Positions 39,396 through 47,909 of a stretch of DNA of 64,000 nt are shown in pieces. A program made the translations under genes and the position numbers. The stretch lies in the NCBI GenBank assembly GCA_902531515.1, contig CACAEJ010000002.1, positions 1-64,000 of the forward strand, in the 5' to 3' direction. The stretch's first letter is position 1. Each line of letters begins with the position of its first letter. The notes beneath the pieces are model-generated. The model did not search any database, was not told the DNA's origin, and worked only from the letters and a program-made list of their open reading frames with translations. This stretch comes from an uncultured Pseudohongiella sp. GTDB taxonomy: Bacteria; Pseudomonadota; Gammaproteobacteria; Pseudomonadales; Pseudohongiellaceae.

Positions 39396-39545
39396 CTAAT
39401 ACGGTCTCTCAGCCCTGGCGTTATTCCCCAGCCAGGAAAGCATTCTTGTTTCGACAGTGTCTGACAATCCAGGTATAAAAAGAATACTCATAGACGTAGC
39501 TAGCACCACAGCAGCGCAAAGCATCAGGTAATTTTTAGTTTTCAA
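39396..39545 (-). CDS. Small membrane-peptide paralogue 2 (49 aa): (TTG)MKTKNYLMLCAAVVLATSMSILFIPGLSDTVETRMLSWLGNNARAERPY
   Basis: Manual reverse-strand translation; GAGAGG upstream of TTG; shares [KN]YL.LC / IPGL.D..ET / ML.WLG.NA with its neighbours. Confidence 0.8.
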   Translation of the reverse strand: MKTKNYLMLCAAVVLATSMSILFIPGLSDTVETRMLSWLGNNARAERPY

Positions 39546-39607
39546 ATGAAGACCTCTCTATTACTAATATCTGTAAGACTATCTTTTTCTTATCTAAGCG
39601 AAACCTT

Positions 39608-39757
39608 TTAGGTTGACATCAACTCTCCCGCATTGCTCCCCAGCCATATGAGCATTCCAGTCTCTATTGATTCAGATAGCCCGGGTATTAAAAGAATACC
39701 CATTACTGTCATAAGCGCAATAGCGGCACAAAGTTTAAGATACTTTTTAGTTTCCAA
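39608..39757 (-). CDS. Small membrane-peptide paralogue 3 (49 aa): (TTG)METKKYLKLCAAIALMTVMGILLIPGLSESIETGMLIWLGSNAGELMST
   Basis: Manual reverse-strand translation; GAGGAA Shine-Dalgarno overlapping the stop of the upstream gene; close similarity to paralogue 2. Confidence 0.82.
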   Translation of the reverse strand: METKKYLKLCAAIALMTVMGILLIPGLSESIETGMLIWLGSNAGELMST

Positions 39758-39768
39758 TTTCGAGTTCC

Positions 39769-40317
39769 TCAGTTAACTTCCCTGGGGACAAGCTCGAATA
39801 CCCAAGATTGTCCGGCCTCAATGCCGGCCCGTGTTCCGGCAATGGCCTGAGCGCTGGCGCTGGGGGCGCCCCCGTATTTCGTGATGAGCTTTGCAGCAAC
39901 GCCGTCAAGTATGTCTCCTTCTTTGATTCGCACTAAAGTTCTGGGATATCTGACCCCATCTACTCGCAATACTCCCTGATTGTTGCCTTCGTCGGCCTCA
40001 AACGCCCACTCCTTCCAGAGCTTTCCTAGCATCGTTGTCATGTAGCCCGAAATGATAAAGAGCCTGCCATCACTTTCTAACACGTATATTAGTCGTGAGG
40101 CCATTGGGTCATTCAACTGAAGTTCTACCAGGCGAATGTCATCGGTAAAGCTCCAGTCCGGTTCGGGTCCTGTATGCAGCCGTCCGGTGGTCATCTCCCC
40201 ACCAGGGAATAATATCGACGGACCGTCAGCGTTTCTGTTTTCGACTCTCAAGGTTGCCATACCCACTGCCGGTATTAGTATTAGTATTCCAAGTACCTGA
40301 AGGACTATCTTTTTCAT
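39769..40317 (-). CDS. Exported hypothetical protein
   Basis: Signal peptide MKKIVLQVLGILILIPAVGMA; ORF sits in the same-strand block between the 40355 gene and the small peptides. Confidence 0.7.
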   Translation of the reverse strand: MKKIVLQVLGILILIPAVGMATLRVENRNADGPSILFPGGEMTTGRLHTGPEPDWSFTDDIRLVELQLNDPMASRLIYVLESDGRLFIISGYMTTMLGKLWKEWAFEADEGNNQGVLRVDGVRYPRTLVRIKEGDILDGVAAKLITKYGGAPSASAQAIAGTRAGIEAGQSWVFELVPREVN

Positions 40318-40354
40318 AATGTCATATCCGTGCTAAAAATTTTAAGTTTGTAAA

Positions 40355-41308
40355 TCAGTTCTCTGATGAGTTCTGCTCGAGTGCTCTCGCTTCTTCAGCG
40401 CGAGCTCCCCTTAGAATGTACGTCATTGCATAGTTCCCCTCGTGACAGGCGTACTCATACTGCTTGTAGTCGGCCAATCGAGGCATCGGCCTTATTGCAG
40501 TCCAGGGCTGCGTGTAAACAGTTGGGTCCTCAACAGTGAATGAGTAGTCGATCATGTCCTCACCGACCCGCCTGAATCTCTCGACCGCAACGGTGTTCCG
40601 GGAGGAAGGGAAACGGTGACGTGTCTTTTCGCTGAAATTAGCAGTCCGGACTACTAATGTATCTCCGTCCCAGTACCCTCGAGAATCGCCGTTCCACTGC
40701 CGAATGTTGTCGTGGAGTTGGGGTCGATCATCAATCGGAATAATCCGCACGTCATGAATCATCTCTACATGGATCGCGACAAAATTTTCATTCTGTACGA
40801 TGTGGTAGGAATTGTTGTAGCCAGACGAAACTGGCGGGACGCCATGGTAGGATATGCACCTATCCCAGTTCGTTCGATCCAGCCATGAGTCTGCATCATG
40901 ATCGCGCAAATATTCTGCCCGCTCGCGCTGGCTGGCTATAGCCGCTTCAGTAATTGGCAGGCGCCCGTTGGGTGGATCGACAATGAGAGAGGTTCTAAAA
41001 TCTGCGGAAATCTCGCCTCTGTCAAACCACTGATAGTTATAGCTCCCAACATCACCCGGCCTATCGGGAGAATCCTGTTGGGTGTTGGCGAAAATTTGGG
41101 CTGCTTCCTCGGGAGTATAGAACTCCTTATCCCCAAGACGCTCAGGTCTTTGCAAAGGGGTCAAACTAGCATATGACCACATGCCTGAAATGTCTGGATC
41201 TCCCCAGGGAGTGCGTTCGCTGTAAGAGCTGTCCGTTTGGGCAACAACGTTGCCTGCAAGTAAAATGGTTGTAACAACAACTAGCAGAGTGATTGACTTT
41301 GCTTTCAT
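40355..41308 (-). CDS. Exported protein of unknown function ('TPWGDPDISGMW' family); paralogue of 17833-18891
   Basis: SERTPWGDPDISGMWSYASLTPLQRPERLGDKEF and DNIRQWNGDSRGYWDGDTLVVRTANF. Confidence 0.8.
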   Translation of the reverse strand: MKAKSITLLVVVTTILLAGNVVAQTDSSYSERTPWGDPDISGMWSYASLTPLQRPERLGDKEFYTPEEAAQIFANTQQDSPDRPGDVGSYNYQWFDRGEISADFRTSLIVDPPNGRLPITEAAIASQRERAEYLRDHDADSWLDRTNWDRCISYHGVPPVSSGYNNSYHIVQNENFVAIHVEMIHDVRIIPIDDRPQLHDNIRQWNGDSRGYWDGDTLVVRTANFSEKTRHRFPSSRNTVAVERFRRVGEDMIDYSFTVEDPTVYTQPWTAIRPMPRLADYKQYEYACHEGNYAMTYILRGARAEEARALEQNSSEN

Positions 41309-41407
41309 TTTTATTCTCCGTCAATAGTTAGACAGGTGAGCTAAGCGTATCACAGCAGAAGGGTGTGCAAGAAGTCAGTTTCAAGGAATTTGTAACTGCT
41401 GTGGTTT

Positions 41408-42280
41408 TTACTCTGAAACGTCAACGCGAAGGAACCCGTTGGTCCAGCAGCAGTGAAATTCAAATCCATATGTAGGTTCCCTCCGTCGCTCGGTATCGTT
41501 TATTGCCTGGATTCGAAGTAGGTAACTTCCGGGCTGACTAAAGGTCGCTGTTGATTCTATAACCCCCTCAGAGACTTCAAGTCTTGCCTCAGATTCCGAG
41601 AATACGACTGCATTGGGGCCCTGATGCAGGGTCCAGTTAACCCATGTGCCAGGCTCACTATGTCGAATTCGAGCAATAAGATTGACTGGTTCTCCCACTC
41701 GGGTTCGTCTCGGACCCTCGAAGAGACCGCGTCTTCCCCGGAAACTGGGGGGGTTGTCATTCAGGCTAAGGTAGGGCGCTGAAGTATCTCTACCCGAGGT
41801 TTCTTCTTCGTCTAGCACATAAGAGGGGATTAGAGTTCCCGGAACAGACAACTTTGTGCCTTGGGTTTGTAAAGTCCATATCACGTCATTCATACCGAAA
41901 TTCTCGCTGACGATTACTGAAAAAGCGCACCAGTGTCGTCTGAATTCACGAGTTAGTTCAGGGTCAGGGATCGTGTCAAAGTGAGTTGGTTGGACGCCAT
42001 CAAATTCAGCGGGTTCTATAAAGTTTTTTGCGCCAAGGGGTACGTCAATTTCTTGTTCGAAATTCATATTGAAATATCCGAAGCAGAGAGTGAAAGAACC
42101 GTCGTCGTTGGGGAACCAGCCGTCAAAAAGAGGTACTACGTTTTGCCCGTCCGCACGGAGCGGTTCTTCGTAAATGGGGCTAAATACGTTTGAAGTCTGA
42201 GCAGTGCTCAAAGAGATGCCGCTCACAAGGACACAAAGCAGGAATCCTCTGCTTCCAACTAATCGCATCAAGATGTTCAT
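41408..42280 (-). CDS. Exported protein of unknown function ending in CCWTN motif; paralogue of 9730-10677
   Basis: Signal peptide; PLGAKNFIEPAEFDGVQPTHF; C-terminal HCCWTNGFLRVDVSE; 4-bp ATGA overlap with the upstream cytochrome/PHM-like gene. Confidence 0.8.
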   Translation of the reverse strand: MNILMRLVGSRGFLLCVLVSGISLSTAQTSNVFSPIYEEPLRADGQNVVPLFDGWFPNDDGSFTLCFGYFNMNFEQEIDVPLGAKNFIEPAEFDGVQPTHFDTIPDPELTREFRRHWCAFSVIVSENFGMNDVIWTLQTQGTKLSVPGTLIPSYVLDEEETSGRDTSAPYLSLNDNPPSFRGRRGLFEGPRRTRVGEPVNLIARIRHSEPGTWVNWTLHQGPNAVVFSESEARLEVSEGVIESTATFSQPGSYLLRIQAINDTERRREPTYGFEFHCCWTNGFLRVDVSE

Positions 42281-43611
42281 TGATCTCGCGACGCAGTCAT
42301 CCTCGCCTGACGTTTTGAGATTAGTTCTTCGTACTGTTCATCCGAGAGATAGGTAACACCAAGCCAAAGGTGCGACATTTCATCCACACCCCGTTGACCA
42401 AAAACTACCCATTGTCGCGGATCAGGATTGTGCGGATTTTGTGAGGTATTGTCCCAGGTCGAGGTAATTTTCAACATAGTGCCAGCTGGTAACAGCGGGG
42501 CCGAGTCTTCGGTAAATTCGTAATTTATTTGCCAGGAATGATCATACTTATCAACTCTCGCCAGCATTTCGCGACGACCGTCTGGGTATATAGCTTCAAG
42601 CGATTGCGCCCGACCTCGCATATGCATGTGGGGACGGAAACTGGTAATCAAAGCAGGTCGCTTCAGAACTCGGAATCCTTGTTGAGACTTCACAGAGTTT
42701 GGCGGTAGCAACAGGTCGTTTGCCCATAAACCACCGGGGCCAGAATCGGCAGCAAAGAACTGTTCACCCCGTGTTTGAAATTCAGGCTTATAACCTTTGG
42801 GATATAACCAAACAGCGGCCTCTGCCTGCTCGTTAGGCACTACTTCGCTGATGGGGAAATAGTGTAGATTCCAGTTAATAGTTCCCTCTGGGTAGATCAG
42901 CATACCCGTCCCTTCAGGGAATCGATCACCACCTTTTCCAACTCCCTGTCTGCCCACGGGGCCTGATGCTCTATTTCCGTTACCATCGTTTGATCTTAGT
43001 TGAGCGTGACCATGGTGGAGAACCTTGACGCCCAAAGGATAGGAACCTTTAAGTTCCGTCGCTCTAACATAGCGAGGTTCGTCAATCAGTCCTGCGAAAG
43101 ACGTATTACGAACCCACCATTGGTCCTGGGCATTGGCAGTAACGGTATAGGGTGGTGATTTGACTACGAAATCGGGCTCCCCCAATTCAGAGGCGAGTTG
43201 CCATTCGGACGCATCTGGCAGTTTTGGTTGAGCTGGCGTAAGTGCTGGGTCACCTTGGGGAGCCCCAGATTTAGCCCACTGAACTATTAATGAAACTTGT
43301 TCTTCTGATAGAGAGACATCGTTGTTATAGGTCTGAATTCCAACGGCTTTATCTAGATGCCAGGGCGGCATCTCTCGACGCTCTACCTTATAACTAATCA
43401 GAGGTGCCCAAGGTTGCGTTTCCTCAAAGGTAAGCAGAGACATAGGCCCAATCCCATCGGGATTATGGCAACTCACACACTTATCAAAAATTATTGTCGC
43501 AACATCCTTGCTATAGGTTACCTTCTCATCACTCGCCAAGGTGCCCTGACTTAATATCAGAGATGAAAAAAAACAATAAAAAAATGTTTTTAGCCATGTA
43601 GAGTTATTCAT
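42277..43611 (-). CDS. Exported c-type cytochrome / PHM-like protein; paralogue 5
   Basis: CVSCH heme motif; VLHHGHA, NLHYFP, RPHMHMRG, VDEMSHLW. Track ORF extends to 43749; ATG at 43611 (MNNSTWLKTFFYCFF) starts the signal peptide. Confidence 0.83.
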   Translation of the reverse strand: MNNSTWLKTFFYCFFSSLILSQGTLASDEKVTYSKDVATIIFDKCVSCHNPDGIGPMSLLTFEETQPWAPLISYKVERREMPPWHLDKAVGIQTYNNDVSLSEEQVSLIVQWAKSGAPQGDPALTPAQPKLPDASEWQLASELGEPDFVVKSPPYTVTANAQDQWWVRNTSFAGLIDEPRYVRATELKGSYPLGVKVLHHGHAQLRSNDGNGNRASGPVGRQGVGKGGDRFPEGTGMLIYPEGTINWNLHYFPISEVVPNEQAEAAVWLYPKGYKPEFQTRGEQFFAADSGPGGLWANDLLLPPNSVKSQQGFRVLKRPALITSFRPHMHMRGRAQSLEAIYPDGRREMLARVDKYDHSWQINYEFTEDSAPLLPAGTMLKITSTWDNTSQNPHNPDPRQWVVFGQRGVDEMSHLWLGVTYLSDEQYEELISKRQARMTASRDQ

Positions 43612-43794
43612 TATTGCCAGCCTCCGAATCAATAGATATACAGAACTGCATCCCCCAAAAACAATGGCTTTAGCATAATTGTGCTTTTTTAAAAAGTCTA
43701 CGTTAATCATTGAATTCTGGTAATTTAGATAAGCGCTTCGATGCCTCAACGCGATAGTTGTGGAAATCCCAAAATAACGTGGTAGGATTACGCT

Positions 43795-44934
43795 ATGCTA
43801 TCTAACATTTATAAAGTCTTTCCGGTTTTGGTCATCACCATTCTCGCCGCTACCAATGTAGCGTTGGGTGCTGAGCGTGAGGCAATCGTTGTGGCGAATT
43901 TGGGGCCGCAGGTCGGGGAACAGGTGCCAGATTTTCAGCTCTCTGATCAATTCGGTGAGATTCACAATCTTGAATCGGTCATGGGGCCGAACGGAGCAAT
44001 GCTTCTCTTTCATCGATCAGCAGATTGGTGACCTTACTGTAAAGCGCAGCTCGTGGAGCTGCAAAGCCAACTAGAGACTCTCCAAGAGCAAGGCATAGGC
44101 GTAGCTGCGATAAGCTATGACTCCGTCGAGGTTGTTGCTGACTTTGCGGAAAGGCGAGGCATAACCTTTCCTTTGCTGGCTGATAGTGATTCATCTGTTA
44201 TATCGGATTTCGGCATTCTTAACACAGTCGCAGCTGAGGGAGTCGGCGATAATGCGGACGATCCTAGCGTAAAAGCAGATGTGGCAAGATATGTTTCGGC
44301 TTTTGGCGCTAACCAAATGATAGTTGGCACGCCTTATCCCGGAACGTTCATGGTAGATGGTGAGGGGAGAGTAACCTCGCGTTTTTTTGAAGAGTTCTAC
44401 CGAGAAAGGAACACAACTACAAACGTGATGCTGAAATTGGGGATGGGCCTGTCTCCAATAGCTGCCGTCGAGGGTGAAACGGCGCATCTAAAGTTTACGG
44501 CTTATCCGTCTAATACTACCGTGACTGTCGGAACTCGATTCTCCTTGGCTTTAGATGTCACACCTGGCCCTGATATGCATGTGTATGCTCCGGGCGCCGA
44601 GGAAAAAGGATATCGCGTGATCGGTTTTAATCTGGATAAACCAGAATTAGCGCGTGTTGAGCCTGTCAACTATCCCGAGTCTGAAATATATTACTTTGAA
44701 CCGCTGGACGAGCATGTTCCAGTCTACCAGGAAAAATTTACCATTCTTCAGGAAGTGGTTATGAACGGGGATGCAGAGACTGAGGAAATTATGTCGACGT
44801 TGGATGCTTTAACTTTGACGGGAACGTTGGATTACCAAGCCTGCGATGATGCAATTTGTTTCCTGCCACAATCTATTCCTGTTTCTTTCACTGTTGATCT
44901 GGAGATGCCTGATAGGCAGCGCGCCAACCGATAA
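43795..44934 (+). CDS. Probable selenocysteine-containing redoxin (SADW-U-PYCKAQL) fused to DsbD-alpha-like C-terminal domain; TGA at 44029-44031 read as Sec
   Basis: The two listed ORFs (43795-44031, 44053-44934) are in the same frame, separated only by TGA at the position of the first Cys of W-C-P-Y-C. Downstream sequence PYCKAQLVELQSQLETLQEQGIGVAAISYDS is canonical redoxin. SECIS-like hairpin at 44046-44062. Confidence 0.85.
44046..44062 (+). promoter_or_regulatory. Candidate bacterial SECIS element
   Basis: GCAGCTC-GTG-GAGCTGC perfect 7-bp stem, 3-nt loop beginning with G; loop starts 21 nt after the TGA. Confidence 0.7.
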
Positions 44935-45024
44935 TAGAAATCAGTAAGTGGTTTCGTATTACCTAACATCTCATCTCATAGCAATTCATTTGTGCACTTA
45001 AAATCTGTTTAAGGAGAATTCACC

Positions 45025-45909
45025 TTGAGACTGTTCTTAGCCCCCTTGTATTTATTCCTAGTAGCACTAAACCAAACAGCATTTTCACAAGGTTCGTTTA
45101 ATCAGGAGTTTGCGCCTGACTTGCCTGCCCCTGAGGGATTTAAAAAAAATCGGACTTCATACTCCGCAATAATGGATGTACTGGAATCGACAAGATCGGA
45201 AGTTACCGACGGACAGTTAGAGAGACTAAAAGAAGTACCTCTAGAGGTAATTTTTAGCGCTCTGGGGGAGTATCAACTGAACTATGCAACAGGCTTTGAG
45301 AATACGCAGCCGGGTTCGCGACTTGTGGGTCGGGCTCTAACGATGCGCTTCCTTCCACCGCGACCAGATTTAACAGAGGCCGCACTGAGTCTTGCTGAAG
45401 ATGCTAATTGGGATCGTCGCTATTACGCAAGAGCAGCTGAAGAGGCAAGACCAGGAGATGTAGTGGTAGCAGAGTTGGGAGGCATTGATGGGCACAATTT
45501 GTTTGGAGATATGGGAGCCACGGGCATTCTGCAGCGAGGAGCAGCGGGAGTCATTATAGATGGCGGAACGCGAGACTACTCGGGATTACGAGATGAACGG
45601 TTTCAAGAATTTCCAGTTTTTCACAAGTTTACCGATCCGCACACAACTTCTTGGCTTGGCGTAGAATACAACTCACCGGTGCGAATTGGTGGTGTTACTG
45701 TATTGCCCGGAGACGTTGTGGTTGGCGACAATGGGGGAGTATTTTTTTTTCCACCTTCTCTAGTTGAAAAGGTCCTCGACTACTCTGAATTGGTCGAGGA
45801 GCGGGAGAAATTTCAATTGCAGTTGCTGGAGGACAAGGAGTTTCGTTTCCGAGACATTTACCCCCTGTCCCCCGAGTTGCAGCAAGAATTTGAAAATTTG
45901 CGAAATTAA
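45025..45909 (+). CDS. RraA-family (demethylmenaquinone methyltransferase/aldolase-like) protein with apparent signal peptide
   Basis: DGHNLFGDMGATGILQRGAAGVIIDGGTRDYSGL and GDVVVGDNGGVFFFPPSLVEKV; N-terminus MRLFLAPLYLFLVALNQTAFSQ. Annotated start is TTG at 45025. Confidence 0.85.
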   Translation: MRLFLAPLYLFLVALNQTAFSQGSFNQEFAPDLPAPEGFKKNRTSYSAIMDVLESTRSEVTDGQLERLKEVPLEVIFSALGEYQLNYATGFENTQPGSRLVGRALTMRFLPPRPDLTEAALSLAEDANWDRRYYARAAEEARPGDVVVAELGGIDGHNLFGDMGATGILQRGAAGVIIDGGTRDYSGLRDERFQEFPVFHKFTDPHTTSWLGVEYNSPVRIGGVTVLPGDVVVGDNGGVFFFPPSLVEKVLDYSELVEEREKFQLQLLEDKEFRFRDIYPLSPELQQEFENLRN

Positions 45910-45938
45910 CTGTTTGCTTTGCGCCTTTCCGTTTTATA

Positions 45939-47738
45939 TTAGTCGGGAAGAGCAAAAACGTACAAATTAGTTCCTCGACTTGGTCGTAACTCTGGAGTCA
46001 TATTGGATCCGCCACCGCCGGTGTTTACCGCAATGTATTGCTTTCCCTGGCTTGAAAAACTAATGGGGTAGCCGCTGACCGGTGATCCCAGATTAATTTC
46101 CCATAAAACTTCTCCGGTTTCATGATCAAATGCACGAAACCTACCGTTGGCATCACCTCCGAAAATCAATCCGCCTCCGGTTGCGACCACTGACATAGTC
46201 CCAGCTCGTGTTTCGAATAACCACTCGGTTCTGCCGGTTTCTGCGGAGACAGCTCTGACCGTTCCCAGGTTATCTGTGCCCGGAGTTATTTCATGTCGGG
46301 CTGCGAGTTGATAAATGGCCAGTCCTCCCTGGCCTCCCTCACCCTCGGTTAAGGCTCTCGCAGTATCACTATCAAAGTTCCCTGTGGTGAGCATATTTGC
46401 ACAAGAGTTCCTCAGAGGATAATACATAGTGTTTGTCAGCGGGCTGTATGCACCAGCCTCCCAGTCCTTACCTCCTAACCAAGTCGGGCAAACGTAGACG
46501 ATTTGCTCCGTTTCGCGAAAGATAATTTCCGGATTCTCTGTGACTTCCCCTGTTGCACCATCTATGTCCACGATAACGTTTTGTTCAACCGTGGGTGTTG
46601 CCCAAAGAAACTCGCCAGTTTCTCGATCTAGCGTATAAACGATGCCGGTCTTTCCTGGAACTCCCGTTATTACTTTTCGAGTTTCACCCGGTATAAGATT
46701 TGGATTAATCCACGTTACTTCATCGGGATCTGGGCTAACTTCTGTCTCGACAAGCAGTCTTTCAAAAGGATGGTCTAAATCCCAATGATCGTTCATATGC
46801 TGGTAGTACCAGCGAATCTCTCCGGTACCAATTTCTAAAGCAAGTGTTGAATTGTGATAGAGGTGCTTGTTTTCGGTACCACCTAAATAAAATTTTGGAG
46901 CGGGAGAGGTAACGGAGGTACCCATAATAATTAGCTCTAGCTCAGGATCATAACTAGGAACCATCCATGATCCGACGTGGTGGCGGGACTCAAACGGAAC
47001 ATCCCCCCATGTTTCATCGCCAGGTTCACCGGGAGCTGGTATGAGTCGCCTGCGCCAAACCTCCGCACCAGTACTCGCATCATGGGCTGCGATTATACAA
47101 GCATTTGGGCCACCCCACGGGCGACAGCTTCTTCCAGAGATAGCAAGCCCGTCAGCAATGATTGGCCCAGAGCTATGCGTTGCGGAATTCTCCTGGTAGT
47201 CGAGAATTTCGGTTTCCCAGACTTCTTCGCCAGTTAGTGCGTTTAGAGCAAAAATATGATTGTCATCCGATGTGTTAATGATTTTGTCTTCATAAATTGC
47301 TAGGTTGCGATTGTTACGGGCGTTACCACCGACCATTTCATATAGGTCTTCAGGAATATCTCTTCGGTATCCCCAAATGAGGTCACCCGTGACAGCATCA
47401 ACGGCTTCAATGACATCGTTTGCTTGAGGTACAAATAGCATCCCGTTGTAAGCGAGAGGTGTTATCTCCCCGGTACCAACGGCTAAGTTTCTGGTCCATA
47501 CTAGTCGGAGGTCACCGACATTTTCTTTCGAGATTTGATCGAGCGGGCTGTACCCCCAACTGTCGAGGGTTCGCCTCCACATCAGCCAGTCGCCATCAGC
47601 AGGGTTCTGCAACATTTCGTCGGTCACTGGAGGGAAATTAGTCTGCTGGGCTGAAATGTTGAATTGAAAAAGACTTACTAATGCCAGAGCACTTATTAGA
47701 ATTATTCTTGTTATTTGAGTTCCTAGCTGGAATCGCAT
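45939..47738 (-). CDS. PQQ-binding beta-propeller dehydrogenase
   Basis: AVTGDLIWGYRRDIPED, GTGEIRWYYQHMNDHWDLDHPFERLLVE, ETGEVLWEINLGSPVSGYPISFSSQGKQYIAVNTGGG. Confidence 0.9.
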   Translation of the reverse strand: MRFQLGTQITRIILISALALVSLFQFNISAQQTNFPPVTDEMLQNPADGDWLMWRRTLDSWGYSPLDQISKENVGDLRLVWTRNLAVGTGEITPLAYNGMLFVPQANDVIEAVDAVTGDLIWGYRRDIPEDLYEMVGGNARNNRNLAIYEDKIINTSDDNHIFALNALTGEEVWETEILDYQENSATHSSGPIIADGLAISGRSCRPWGGPNACIIAAHDASTGAEVWRRRLIPAPGEPGDETWGDVPFESRHHVGSWMVPSYDPELELIIMGTSVTSPAPKFYLGGTENKHLYHNSTLALEIGTGEIRWYYQHMNDHWDLDHPFERLLVETEVSPDPDEVTWINPNLIPGETRKVITGVPGKTGIVYTLDRETGEFLWATPTVEQNVIVDIDGATGEVTENPEIIFRETEQIVYVCPTWLGGKDWEAGAYSPLTNTMYYPLRNSCANMLTTGNFDSDTARALTEGEGGQGGLAIYQLAARHEITPGTDNLGTVRAVSAETGRTEWLFETRAGTMSVVATGGGLIFGGDANGRFRAFDHETGEVLWEINLGSPVSGYPISFSSQGKQYIAVNTGGGGSNMTPELRPSRGTNLYVFALPD

Positions 47739-47909
47739 GATGCCGCTCCTTTATAAAATAAGATCACAGATATTAGCCTGACAGAGTGTAGGATAAAACC
47801 TAAGGATACGGCAAAAGAAAAATCCGTTGCATTAACTCATTATGTAAAAACCTATTACCGAGTATTAGGTAACCGGCTTTTTGGGAAAAAGCGTTTGCGT
47901 CTAATTTTT

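Noticed and set aside
39237-39464. Plus-strand ORF 39237-39464 (75 aa)
   Set aside because: Antisense to two of the tandem mini-peptides, which have paralogy and Shine-Dalgarno support on the minus strand.
39224-39757. Mini-peptides as lipoproteins or glycine-extended amidation substrates
   Set aside because: Cys10 is not preceded by a hydrophobic signal segment or lipobox, and none of the peptides ends in Gly.
44053-44934. Listed ORF 44053-44934 as an independent GTG-start gene
   Set aside because: It is in the same frame as 43795-44031, lacks the redoxin N-terminus, and its start codon lies inside the SECIS-like loop. A read-through Sec gene explains both pieces.
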